This document shows, piece after piece, positions 37,449 through 50,156 of a stretch of 64,000 bases of DNA. The position numbers and the translations under genes are program-made. Origin of the DNA: Erythrocercus mccallii (Eukaryota > Chordata > Aves > Passeriformes > Dicruridae); NCBI GenBank assembly GCA_013397435.1, contig VZRG01000157.1:800456-864455 (forward strand), in the 5' to 3' direction. The notes below the pieces were generated by a model. The model did no database searches, was not told the origin of the DNA, and saw only the letters and a program-made list of their open reading frames with translations. The first letter of the stretch is position 1. Every line of letters begins with the position of its first letter.

Positions 37449-38156
37449 ATGGAAGCACAAGAGATGCCACAACACTCCTCCAGGCTGGAGCGTGTGGCCT
37501 CGCGTGTCCCAACACACGAACCAAGTTGTTCAGCTTGGCAGCAGGTGAAGCTGCTGCCTCCTGGATCAGGCTGGGCTGTGGTGCACTGGAGTGTGCTGGG
37601 AACAGCCCTGAGCAGCTGCCAGCCAGGGCTACTGCGGGACCACAGCAGCTCAGGCCTGCCCCGTGTAACGAGCCCTGAGAAGAGGCTGAATTTCCATGGG
37701 GCTGCAGAGCTGCTCCAGGGCAGCAACACCTCCAGGCGTGCCCAGGGAAGGGGCTGCTCCAGGGCAGGCAGAATTCCCTGTGCCTGCTCCTCTCTGGAGA
37801 GCCTCCTTCGCCGCAGTCACACACCGGGACAGTGTGCAGCCAGGAGCCTGCACAGCCAAAAGCAGAGCTGCAGGAGCGCAGCTCAGCGGGATGCTCTGCA
37901 CATCACTCATGAGACTCCCAGCTCAGAGCTGTGGGAGGTGGAAGGGATGGAGCAAACAAGGTCAGGCACTGCCTCCGTGCTCCGGCAGCAGGACCTGGGG
38001 TGCTGCTCTGTGGTTCTGCAGCTGGAAGGGAAGATCAGGCAAGCTTGCTTGAACACCAGTCTGCACAGGGCCCTGAGCACTCAGCACGACAGGAAGCTTC
38101 CCCCTGTGCCACCGGTGTTACTGCTGGGTTCTGAGCACTGCGCTCATACATTTTAA
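37449..38156. other. GC-rich intronic island with long ORFs on both strands
   Basis: This stretch is clearly more GC-rich than the surrounding intron. The plus strand (antisense to GFRA1) stays open for 235 codons (37449-38156), and overlapping minus-strand frames are open at 37426-37824 and 37650-37910. I recognise no domain, signal peptide or known family in any frame. The plus-frame product is low in patterned hydrophobicity and rich in Ser, Arg, Gln and Leu, as random GC-rich sequence tends to be. Open frames on both strands suggest that base composition, not coding, keeps the stops away. It could also be an unannotated repeat, a regulatory element or part of a non-coding transcript. Confidence 0.45.
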
Positions 38157-39943
38157 ACAGGAAGGCAAGGGAACGACCACGAACATCTGCTTTTTGTTAA
38201 GTGCCTAAAAAGGTGTTCAAGACTTTCTATTAACAATACGTGTATGCACGCGTGCATTGTGAGTACTGGCACGGTTACACAGAGGAAAAACAACACAGAA
38301 AGCCTTAAAAGGATGAAAGCACTTCAGGTAAGAAGTGACTCTTCCTGCAACTAGAGAGACAAAAGCAAAGGCTACAGTAAAGTAACAGTGAAGTAATCTT
38401 GCCCAGAAAGGTAAAAGAGCTGAGGTCAGCTGAGCACCCACCCCGCAGCCGTGCCCTCCCTGCCTCTGTTCAGTTTGCACATTTCAAGCCTAAGGTATTA
38501 TTCCCACAGGTGTGTGGTAGTGTATCCAAGCCCCACTAAATCATGGCATGATTCAGAGGGCAGTTCTTTTCTTTTAAAATAATCTGCTCTTGAACAGCTG
38601 TGATTTGGATTAATTAGTGAATTTTGCATTTTTGGCACAATCTGCTCTCCAGAAGTGCCACTGAAAAAAAAAAAAATAAAGCATTCAATCCCTTCTCTAA
38701 TCCTGTAGCTGAATTTTGCAGGTGCACAGATGTATCCTCAGAACTGGCAGGGCTGCAATCATAGTGAACTTGCTGCAGTACTTGTCTCAGTTCCTCTCTA
38801 GCACTGACAATACCATTTAGAATAAAAATATAGATTTCTTTAATAGTGGAAGCAAATCTAGCAAGGTGAGTATTTTAAAAAAAACCAACAACCCAGGTTA
38901 TGGTGTATTGTGGCTTTGATAGGCAGCTATTCCTCAAGAATTCAGCTAGAACCAGACACATAACATGAAAATTTTCACCCAAATAATTAATGTTTTGGAT
39001 CTTTTTTAATATGAAATGTAAGACAACTTCAACTCTAAGCATAGCTGCTAGCAATGTCTATGACAACCTATTTTTATTTTCATTAGAATAAAAGCCTTTA
39101 GAAGTCTGCAGAAAGGTGCTCAAATTCACTACTAGCATGCCTGTTTAATAAATTCTGATGGCATTTTAATTTCTAAAAAAGAAAGTGAATTAGTAACATA
39201 CAATTTGGATTATTGGCATTTTATTTTCTAAGATAAGCATATTTTTCAATAGACTTAAGTCATGACTGAAAAAAAAATCCAATTGGTCTCAACCACAGAT
39301 CTCCATTAGCTAAGCCAGACCTTGGTTTGTCCTGTCAGCTTCCTAAATGTTATTAAAAGGCCCCTGCAAAATGGATCTTAAAACTCAATATTTGTGAGAG
39401 ACTTTGATGTAGCATCCAACATTCATTCTCCCCTTGCTCAAGTGAGTGAAGGAGAGAAAAATCACCCTTTCTCAGAAATACTATCAGTGAAACCCTGACA
39501 GTAATTCTCTTTAATGGGCTATCCTACAGTGGACCATACTTTAATGGATGGTGTTAGAGTGGCCTTCCTCATATCCCTGACTTACACATGAATGATGCTC
39601 TCACAAACAGCCACACTGTAATTAATGAAGCTATTCAAAAAAGCACAGAAACTCTCGTAAGAGATCTCTGCAGAATCATGACATTATCTGAAAGGTGCCT
39701 TATTTTTACTGCCCTGATCCCACCACACCAACGGGAACTTCTCCACTTGCCAGGCAGCACCAACTGGAAATCAAAAGCAACTTCTTAATATCATCTGCAC
39801 ATAAGGCCTGAAATTTGAGAAGTAAGAAGAAGCATGGAGGATTTTTTTTTGATCACTGAAACAATTTCTTAGCCACAAAAAAGTACTGTGCATGTTAGAC
39901 GTTTAACAATTAGAATGCTACTGAAACAAAACGGTGCCTATAA

Positions 39944-39980
39944 TGACTAGATTATGCAAATAATTACCAGATTATGCAAA
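39944..39980. repeat. Repeated AGATTATGCAAA motif containing an octamer
   Basis: AGATTATGCAAA occurs twice within about 35 bases. The first copy contains ATGCAAAT, the POU/Oct octamer. This is suggestive only of a transcription-factor site in the GFRA1 intron. Confidence 0.35.
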
Positions 39981-42900
39981 ATTGCATTTACAGGATATAA
40001 TCCTTCTTTGTTTCATCCCACAAGATCTTCACAGAAGGATAGAAGGCTCAGGTTTATGTTTACATTTAATAAGCTGGAAAATCAAAACAGATGAATGCTA
40101 ATAATGTCAGTAATGCAGATCAACATCACTTGGGGTGTATTCTGAAATGTTTCCATACTAAACTGGAAGTAGCTTTAGAAGCTTAGTTGTGATTAGTTTG
40201 CCTACTTCTGGAAGAATTATATTGTGGTAGACTGGATAGTTCAGGGGATTATTAATGGGACATACAGACAAACTCCAAGGTAGCCTGTTTAATCTAGCTC
40301 TGGTCAATACTGACAACTATTCTGTAGTAGTTTTGAAATGAGGAGGTGGTTCTGAAGCACTTCTTCTCTTAAGAGGACAGGTTCAATGTACAAAAGTGGC
40401 ACTAATTTGCACCTCAGGCAGTGCACTTCATCAGAGAGTGAGGAATTAATGGGGTTTATAATGTCACAAAGTACACAGGATGTTTTCCTGTGCCCTTCAC
40501 TTCCCTGTGAGATGAGCTGCTGTGCTAAAAAGGGGCAGTACTACTCCAGCCTCAGATTTTTCTAAATCTCCTGTAAACCACACTAGAAAAATCTTACAGG
40601 TGCCCTGTGCTACCAGATTTTAATATCCTTTGGTGGAATTCAAGACAGAGATTGTAAGGTTTCACCTAGAAAAACATCTTAGGGGTGCTATCTGAAGAGA
40701 ATCTTGATTGATGATGGTTGGCAGCAAGTATTTCCCTGAGTGCCTAATGGTTTTATTAATAGTTCTGGACTGAGCTGAAGCAAGTAGAAAACAGACCAAA
40801 TGAGGGGTGTTTTTTTGTGATCTACCTACTCAGATGCATCTAATCCCTCACTAGCATCAGCTCTGCCTTCCTAGCAAGTTTCAGTGCCAATACATTGCCA
40901 TCAAGTATCTGGAGAGGAAGCATTAAAAAAAAAATACAACTGTGTGTGTGCCAACCATAGCAGTAATCTGGCTTCTTGAGTTGCTCCTACCTACAGATCA
41001 GAGGGTGGAAAGTCACAAGGATGACAGCATTGCTAGAAAGGAGGGATGGGTGTGATGCAGATGGTCCCTACTGTACATTAACATAGGCTGTTGTATATGG
41101 ACACCAGTGCTGACACTGCACTATTGAGCTGTCCCAGTCAGAAGTCAATTAAAGGGTTTAAGAGGTGCCTTGGTCAGTGGGAAGCCTCTCTAGTGTTTGA
41201 GAGCAGCATGCTTAGAAGGGATTTGGGCGCTCACTGTGCTGCTCCCATTCAGTGACTGCCCGAGACATCCCATTGCTGAGATGCTGCGCACAGATGAATG
41301 GAACTGCACTCCAGCAGGCTCTGCACAGAACAAAGGGCAGCAGATGATGAACAGCGACTTGCAGAGCACGTATGAGCAGATGTGTCTTGCTGGCCTGGAG
41401 ATTATGTGGAGCTGAAGCTTTGCCAGTTGCTCTCTGTAAATGTCCACAGAACACCAGAGTCCAGTCCCCTGTTGCAGGGACACAAACCAGCATGACTGGC
41501 ATTTTAGGGGCTGTCCCTGTCACATGGACCCCATTCAGCTCCCAGAGAGCAGAGTTCTCTCTCTCTCTCTGAGGGCACTTACCGAAGAGCTGCACTTATA
41601 CTAAATATAACATCAGCCACCAGCCTGAAGGTGAAAAGCCTCTGCCTAATTAATTATTCCTAAGTATTCTCATTAAGCTGTTCTCTGGGTATAGACAGAG
41701 TGTGTTTTTTATCTAAACCTGTTTAGTTGTGCCTATAATGATCTGAATTTCTTCTCTGCATATACCCGTGACTGAGTCCTTACAAATAATCAGGAAATCT
41801 TAATCAAAATTAACATGGGCTGGGTGAACTCTTGATGAGAGCAGGATTCTGCACACAGTTGCAAGAACTCCTCCAAGCTCAAAACCACTATGAAAAAAGG
41901 GATAATTATTTTCTACTGATTTGCATTTGGATTCTGAAACTCTGTACAAGCAGCTAGGTCCCTGCAGGAACAGTCCCCTAAATTTGCCTTGAGACCCACA
42001 CAACTGCAGTGTGTATGTGACTGAGGTGTGCAGAATGGCACTCCAACACAGAAATCATTATAGACCACTCAAGATACATGCAACTCTTAATGCACTACTT
42101 TCCCTACAAAAGGTAAAAACCATACTGAACACTGCTCTTCAGAACAGTTCTGATCAAACCCTCTCTTTTCACGTTTGTGCAGGCACAAATTTAGGAATGG
42201 GTTTTCACAGATTCTTGTAACTGCTTTGCTTTCATCTGTGCACACCTGATTTATATGCCCATTTATCCAAATCTCTGCACATATTAGGTATTTAGGGCTG
42301 CAGGTAACGTTTTAGAGCCTGCCTATTACATGTCTGACCTGCCACGCACATAACAAATTCAAATGCACACACTTCAAATCAGAGGATGAATTCAGAACAT
42401 CCAAATGTTTAGGGTCACATGGAAATGTGTAACTTGCCTTGAATCAGAGGTTTCTTGAGGCTTCTGAAAATGTCAATCTGGAAAACTGTAACACCACGCA
42501 ATGTAGTATTTAATAAATTACTGCCTGAATACTTAATTCTGTTTTAAGAAAAAGACATGAGGGAGGGATAATCCTGTAATTCTTTAGGAAACATGCTGAG
42601 TGAACCTACGAAAAATATCCTACGTTATGCACATCAGCCTGTTTACCCGTGACTCATAAAAAGGGCTAAACACGCAGGAGGGCTTAACCTGAGGTGGGAT
42701 TATTAGGCCAAGTTCACTGATTTGGAACAGGATTTGGTGTGAAACAGTCAGGCTGTCCTCCAAAGTACTGACTAAAATAAACATTTTGGACTCCTATTGA
42801 TTTTGACGGCAAGGAACTGAAATGGGTGATGTTGTCTCATGTTCTGGAACTCAACAGCAAATTGAAAAATGCTGCAGAGTAGATGGTTTGAGGCAACAAA

Positions 42901-44052
42901 GATCTATTATTCAGGTAAGACAGCTGATTAGGAGTCATGGGGATAAAAAGTAGGAAATAAAGAGTGTCATTTATTCCTAGTATTTGATAACTAATATACA
43001 GTGAAGACTGTAAGTAAAATGAGCAGACAGTGTAAAAGTAGAATAAAAATTTCTCTGCAGCTGTTTTGTTATCATTTTTTTATTATTATTAAGATTATAG
43101 ATTAGCCAATTTGGTTAAAAGATTGTGTTTCATTTTCTGTCCTATAAACTCGGTTTGATTACTTAAAAAATTAATGAATGCTATGGAAAAGGTTCCAAAT
43201 TTTACACCGTACTATTTGTACAGCTATGCTGCCTCGTCAGCAATGTATTGGTTAGAATGATTACTTATTGCATTCTAATTTCCACTGGGCTTTTCTATAT
43301 TTCATCTGCTGGTGGTAACACAGAATAAACTATTCCTAAAAAGTCTTCTTTATTATTCCTGAAATGATTTTGATCATATCTGCCACATGGCAACTGAGAG
43401 TCTGGGTAGTTTATTTTTTAAGAATGTTAAGTCTCTGGGTTACACAAAAATATCAAAGAATGGCGTGCATACATGTAGGGTAATGGATAATTACAAGGTA
43501 CACTTAAGGATAATTCCAATATACACAACTGTGGAGTTATTCCCTTTTTACAAGTGTATAAACAAAAGCAGAATTTGATTAGGTCGTGTGATTGCTTCTT
43601 TAAAATCAAATGACTTTATATGCATAAACACACTTCAGGTACTTGAGTTTGCTGCTGGCTGAGGAAGGCAACATAGCGTCCTTAATCAAGGATAAGGAAA
43701 CAGGGTTGATTCAAACATTTTACCCAAATCAAAATGCAGACTTACTCCAATCTCAGCTGCACCCCAGTATGGCCACAACCCCCCTCTGCCCTTCTCCACT
43801 TCTAGGGCAGCCCAGCCAGGGATGGCATGGAGACTTCTCCACAACCATACAGGCTCAACATCCTTCCAGCTCAGTCCAGAGCAGATTTTGGTGTTTTTTG
43901 GTTTTTTTTTTCTGAATCAGCATTTAGCCATTAAATCATGAGAGGACCTACAGAAAAATAATATGAGTTTCACAGCAGATTAAATCTATGAGGCAGTTGA
44001 GTGTCCAAACACTACAGAATGGATCTGCAAGAAGGAAAATGCAACCCAAACC

Positions 44053-44128
44053 AAAAGGAAAAGAAAACAAACAAAAACAAACCACACAAAAAAAGGAAAA
44101 GAAAACAAACAAAAACAAACCACACAAA
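44053..44128. repeat. Perfect 38-bp tandem duplication, A-rich
   Basis: Two identical 38-bp copies (44053-44090 and 44091-44128) of an AAAAGGAAAAGAAAACAAAC-type sequence are followed by a degenerate AAAC/CAACC-rich tail up to about 44165. It is low complexity and intronic. Confidence 0.9.
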
Positions 44129-45430
44129 AAGGAAAAAGAATGAAACAAACAAACCAACCAACCAAATAAAGACAGGAAAAGGATCTAATGAAGACTAATG
44201 ACTAACTGCAAGTGAGGTTTCAAATGTTTCAGGTGTGGATATGCCAGAGAGCATGAAGACCTGACACTTTTCTGTAGGATTAGATAAAATATGATCAACC
44301 ACTTGTCCCAGAAAAGAGCACAGGTTTGCTGTGCTCTGGGAAATAGACAGCTCATCCATGGAAACAATGTGCTGATCAGTAAGCCAGTGTCTAGTAGTGT
44401 CTGCAGGACCTCAAGAGCCACCAAGGGTGACAGTAAATGAGAAAATTATAGCACAATGTGAATATGGTTCCCATTTCTGAGCTCTTCTCTGCCCACTCAT
44501 ACCCAAGGAGTCACAGCAATCTCAGGGAACAACACTTTTGGGAAAAGATTCTGGGGCAGCCCCACGCCCCTACTCCAGGTTCTAGGAACATTTCTCCCAC
44601 CCCTGGGGATTTCAGGGAACATAGCTAGAGACAATGCAAACCCCTTGACCCTGCACCAGGACTGTGCACAACTCATCATGGTCCCTCTCTGTCAGTGAGC
44701 CTTTCCCTCCAGGGAATGAGGAGGTTGTGCAACAAATTGCTGCCCTGCTCCCCTAAACTCTCACTCCTTCTGCACCATCTCCCTCCAAGACAGAGAAGGC
44801 AGGTAATTCATAAAGCTCCATCCATCTGTGACTAAATGTTCCACTATCCAGAACCATTCAGCCTCCACACTGTCATTTGTCCTAAGTCATCACACTACAA
44901 AACAAAATTGTCAATACTACTTCAATAAAAGTGTTTAAATGTACGTTTCAATTATAGAAATCTTGTGAAATCCTTCTGCTTATCTAGGAAAGAGCAATTC
45001 CCTGCAAAAATGGCACAACCGATAAAGATTTTATTTGTAAAATTTTGATCTATTCTGGCAGCTGCTGAGCTATTTTCATACCTTAGCAAGAAACATCTCT
45101 CTATTGACAACTGTATTCATTATCTGATACAGCATCAGTCTTTTACTTTGGTTTTCCTCATGAATTTCTGTGGATGTATTTTTTTTTTTGAGGATAACTA
45201 AGTGCATGAACATAATTTATAACAGCGAAGTATTTATTGTTTTTGAATCACTCAAATACACTATGTGGTTTCCAGAACAAATAGAGGATATAAGGTGATA
45301 GCTGCACTCAAGTTAACTGCAATTAATTGTGTTTTTAAGGCCAAGAGTACCTTTTCATTGTGAATTTCTGGAATAACTAATATAACGGGATTTAGATGTA
45401 TAATAAGGACTCCATGAAAGCTATTCCTGC

Positions 45431-45454
45431 AAAAAAAAAAAAAAAAAAAAAAAA
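45431..45454. repeat. A24 homopolymer in GFRA1 intron
   Basis: Twenty-four consecutive A on the plus strand. No retroposon body, canonical AATAAA just upstream, or target-site duplication was recognised, so it is treated as a simple homopolymer. Confidence 0.9.
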
Positions 45455-48400
45455 GTATTCAAGTTTTCAAGGCTTCTACTCTTGATTTCTGTTCCATTAG
45501 AAACCTGGTGGTTTCTAATCACTCTTGCCTACTCTTGCTTGGTATCAGGGTCAGCCTGCTGGCATAACCAGAGCTGCTTTACTCCAGCAAGTACAGATGG
45601 GAGCAGAGCCATGACTAAAACCTAATATTTGCTAATAGCAAACAATATGTCTTAAACAAAGCACTTTGTCAGGCCCCATAAAGGCACAATATATTCTGAA
45701 CTCCACTCCCAAAGACAATATGATTAAACAGGTACCATCGCTATGCAATGACCTAGAATTTTTATTGGTAGTAGTTATGCCTTAAAATTAATTTATAATA
45801 CTGTAGTCCTTTTTATGGCTGTTTTTTTCAGACTATAGTCTATCTGTTTTAAAAGGGAAATACATGATGGACTAGGTATTTGATTGAGAACTAGAGTTGG
45901 CTGACATTAGGAATACCCTCAGTATGATGAAGAACCACATAAAGTAATAGCAAGGGCTGTGAACAGTTTGAGTTGGCTTATCTGATGTGATCCAATTTTC
46001 TGATTCTGGTTTATTCTAGCACTTTGTATTTCTGTGGTATTCTTATAAGAGGATACTCGTGTGAAACATAGGAACAACTGTGGCTTAGGGGAACACTGCA
46101 AATGCAAATCTGCTTTTAGTAGCAATAATTTGCAAAATTCTTTCTGAGGATAAAAACTATAATCTGACCATAGAAATTTCAATTTTCTGTAAAAGTGTGT
46201 AGTGCATTTTCATAAAGCTGTATTTTTGTAAGTCATTAAATTGGTTTTTAGTAACCTCATACTCATTTTCAATTGAACAATTATTAAACTATAAAACAAA
46301 ATTGCACAATTCCTAAAACTATAGTCTGGAGTTTTACAGTCTGCTATAAAGTGCTGTATTATTATAATACACTAAAGATGCTCAGACTATTAAAACTTTT
46401 TTTTTTTTAAATGAACCATAAAATATTTTATCATTGATGAAATAATTCCTGAAGTATTATGGTCTTCAGCAGTATACATGCACAGTATTTTGGTCTCATG
46501 AAAAGCATGCTAATCAAAAAACCACAATTTGAACTGTAATTCTAATACGCAACATAAACCATGTCACTGTCTTTCAGGAACAGGAGTTTATTACACCCTG
46601 CTTCAAACATTAAAAATCAGAGTATTGATCATTAAATATAAGGTCCAGAGATAAGGTACAGAGACATCTCCACGCCAGAAAGACTGAGTGTCAAGCACTG
46701 GTGATAACAACAGAGATGCAATCACTTTCCTTTTGGAAAGTTTTTAGCCTGTATTTCACTCCACAAATCATGACTGATCTTGTAAGGTGGCCTGATGTTC
46801 AACTCAGAAGTTCAACTAAGCCTGGTAAATGACACCAATCTTTTCCTGACTACTGATGGCTGATGTCTCATACCAACACTGACAGTGATATGATGTATCT
46901 CAGCTATCGGGTTTGATCCTTGGCTACATCCTCACACTGTTCCTCTCTGTTCAAAAGAGAGGCAAAGGTCTCCCTGTACTTAGGAATTAATCAGCTGTAT
47001 GAATCACATCTTTAACTTCAGCAGGATTTCAAGAAACTTGAAAACAACCTATCTTGTGTGGTCCTGAAATTCTTTGGCAAAGGTGGTGAAAAGCTCAGTC
47101 TTGCTCTGCGTGGGAGCACCTACACGACCATACAGATGTGTACGTGCACATTCCCTGCAAACCAGCCTGCGGCACTGGGATCCACTCTTTGCACAGCAAG
47201 CCCACGTGGGCTGGGACTGCTTTCCTGCCTGAGAACACCAGGATTTCTACACAGGCTGAAAAACCCAACATGTCTCCATTATGGTCCCCTCACCTCCTCT
47301 GGACCTTGCAAGAGTTGTGCAGTAAATGACCACAGTTTGAGGGAACTGTACACCCACACCTTTTTGAGGACCCACTCCAGCACGGTGCTGAAGAAAACAA
47401 GGATTAACCTCGCTGAAACCAGTGTCAATGAAACCAATGGACAAAGCAGTATCTGTTGTGGCAAAACAGAATTTCATTTAGTGCTCTCTAAATCAGAAGT
47501 ATAAGATTAAAGATGAAACTTGAAGTTAGCCCTCAGACCTTAATCTGTATATACAAAGCACTCAAGACTTCTTTCGGTACAAGGGAATTGCCACTAAAGC
47601 AAATTAAAGACATTGCTTTTTTAGCAGAAAAGCTGCCAATAGGTGTTCTCTAAATCACTTGTGTCAGCAGACTGACCCCATTATGTCACCTAATCCTGGA
47701 AATACAGGAGGTAGATTTAAATCTTTTCATAGAAAACATTAAGTATTTTTTTTCCTCTTTTCTTTTGGTTATGGCACAGCAATGAGGGTTTTATATTGTT
47801 GTCCATCTTTTGGCCCAGAATGTATCTTTCTGTGTAGTTACAATACCCAAAGTAAGAGGTCCAAGCAGGACTTTTCCAAGGGATGGAGCAGGCAGGGCAT
47901 TTGAAAAATCAGTGCTTGTTAATCACAAAAATGAAGAAGTTCACAGGCTGTGTGAAGGGATGGGGGAAAGAGGGTGCCAGGAGTATGGGTGAGTTAATAT
48001 TGGTGCTCAGGGGATAAAACAAGCTTCGTCTCTACCCCAATGCTCCATCTCAGCAGTTGTTCCATTCCCTCACCTACACACTGCCTGTGCTTCCTGCTTA
48101 TGTTCACCCACCACCCAATTACCAGCGCATGGAGATCCACACCTGCTGTGTGTGATCCTCAGAATGCTACACTGGAGCTTTTAACCCTCTCCACACATCT
48201 ACATAAGGCTTTCGAATTAGGGTATTTAGCACCTGGGAAACAACATTAAGCAATTACAGAGGGTACTTAAACCACCAGATTAGCAGCTCCCTGCACAGTG
48301 CTGAAGGTCTGCACAGACAGATCTACATGGGAAAAGAGTAATTTTCAGTCTGAGTCACTTTAAGTCCTGCTCTCCTCAGAGTACTGTGAACCCTCTCTCC

Positions 48401-49248
48401 TAGGAGTCACCCTTTGTCCTAGGAGTCACCAGTATAAATATTTTTTCAATATCACAAGTAGTATGTGAATTTGTGGAAGAGCAGCTTGCATTATGACCCA
48501 CATCTGCTACAAACACTCACTAATCTTACGTCCAAATAGAAAGAATTGACATATTTAAGTATCCAGATTTCTCTTTTTCCCGTGTTTCCCACAAAATCTT
48601 TGCTATTTTCAATTTCTATCTCATAGTTTTTAAATTTTGCTGCTAAGAGCACAACGACATTAACATACTGGACTTGTCTTCAGTCCAAAGGACCATGTAT
48701 CTCAATTATATCTGTCCATCGCTGCATTCTTCAAAAGCACAAAAACCTTAATTTCTCTTTGAATGCTGAACATCCAAAGCAAGAGGAAGACATAATAAAT
48801 ATGGGAAAACAAAATATAGAGCTAGCTAGCAAGACTTTGATGCATATATTTACTTAAATGTCCTTAACCATCTTGACAATTTTGGTCTTTTGCAAAACAT
48901 CCTTTAAAATATTACAGAAAACCCAGTGTTTATCTCTGTGATGACCCAGGAACAACTGGTCTAATCTATCACTTGAGGTTAATTTCATTATCATTCTTCT
49001 GGTCTATCCATCGCTCCTAAATGCAAAGGCAGCCTTTTTTTGAAGAATACATGGTGTGAGCACACATCCAAACTCATTCTTTCATCCCTTTCAAATAATC
49101 CAACACGATGGTTCAGGCAGTGGGGGTAGAACATGAAACTGGAAGACCAGAACCATTTTTTGACTGGCATACTGAATGCAAGTTATGACTGAAAATGAAG
49201 GATTAACGTATATGTCAGTTAAACAGAAAACATTTGAGTGAAGCTACC

Positions 49249-49264
49249 AAAAAAAAAAAAAAAA
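49249..49264. repeat. A16 homopolymer in GFRA1 intron
   Basis: A run of sixteen A followed by CAAACA. A simple repeat. Confidence 0.85.
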
Positions 49265-50048
49265 CAAACAGGTTTGGCAATTACTAAATAAAATCTCTCT
49301 GTATAAGGAACATGCTGTTTGGATTAATCTTCCTTTTTCTTCACAATATTTTATGTTATTTTTATGTGGTGTTGAGGATCCTTTGCAACATGTCAAGCAC
49401 TTCAAATATACTTAAATTTAGCATTTCATATGAACTTAACTACTGTTTACTGTGTTTAGCAAATTCTTTTAGAAGTCAAGTTCATAAAAAGAGTTTAGAG
49501 GATTCTTGAGAAAATTAAGCATCTTCCTGGCAAAGACAGAATGCTGATTTAATTGAGAGACAGGAAAAAAAGAGTATCTTACACAATCCATGCATATGTA
49601 AACATAAAGTAAGAAATAAAGGTATCAAAAATAAACATTTTGCTGTATCAATTTGAAATAAGAAAACAACCTATGAAAACAGGATTGTCATAGCAATGAT
49701 AAATTCAAATGAAGAACAACTGCTGAACAGCAGCCCTAAAATAAACTTTATTTTAAAGTCTTCAGCAGGTTTTGGAAATAAATATACAGTACAGGTAACC
49801 AAAGAGTATCTCTCATAGTTCCTTTAAGCATTCACCACCTTTCCAGTTCCCAGGTTTGCTTGTGCAGGAGAACATGGCACAGCAACAAAACCATTGGCGC
49901 TCTCCTGCTCCTCATAGGACCATTCTGAACAAGTCAGGAAGAAATGCATCAGGAATTGCTCAGTCAGTGGTGCCCTTGGCAGACTGGGTTAGTGCCCTGT
50001 ATTTTACAGCCCCAAGGTTGGTATTTGCTCAGTTCTGTGGCATATTAT

Positions 50049-50156
50049 GCTAATCAATCACTTCCTGCTTTCTTCCCTTGCTGTATTTATTTCAATGGCA
50101 ATTTATACTAATCAATCACTTCCTGCTCCTTCTTCCTTCACTGTATTTTTAAACAC
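50049..50156. repeat. Imperfect tandem duplication, period 58 bp
   Basis: CTAATCAATCACTTCCTGC occurs at about 50050 and again 58 bp later, each followed by a related CTTC-rich stretch and CTGTATTT. The copies have diverged by small differences. It is intronic. Confidence 0.75.

Noticed and set aside
37426..37824. 132-codon minus-strand ORF within the GC-rich island, in GFRA1 sense
   Set aside because: It lacks a link to the GFRA1 frame and has no recognisable domain. It overlaps a longer open frame on the other strand, which points to base composition.
45421..45454. A24 tract as the tail of a processed pseudogene or retroposon
   Set aside because: No gene-like body or AATAAA close upstream was recognised, and no target-site duplication. 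Birds also have few poly(A)-tailed retroposons.
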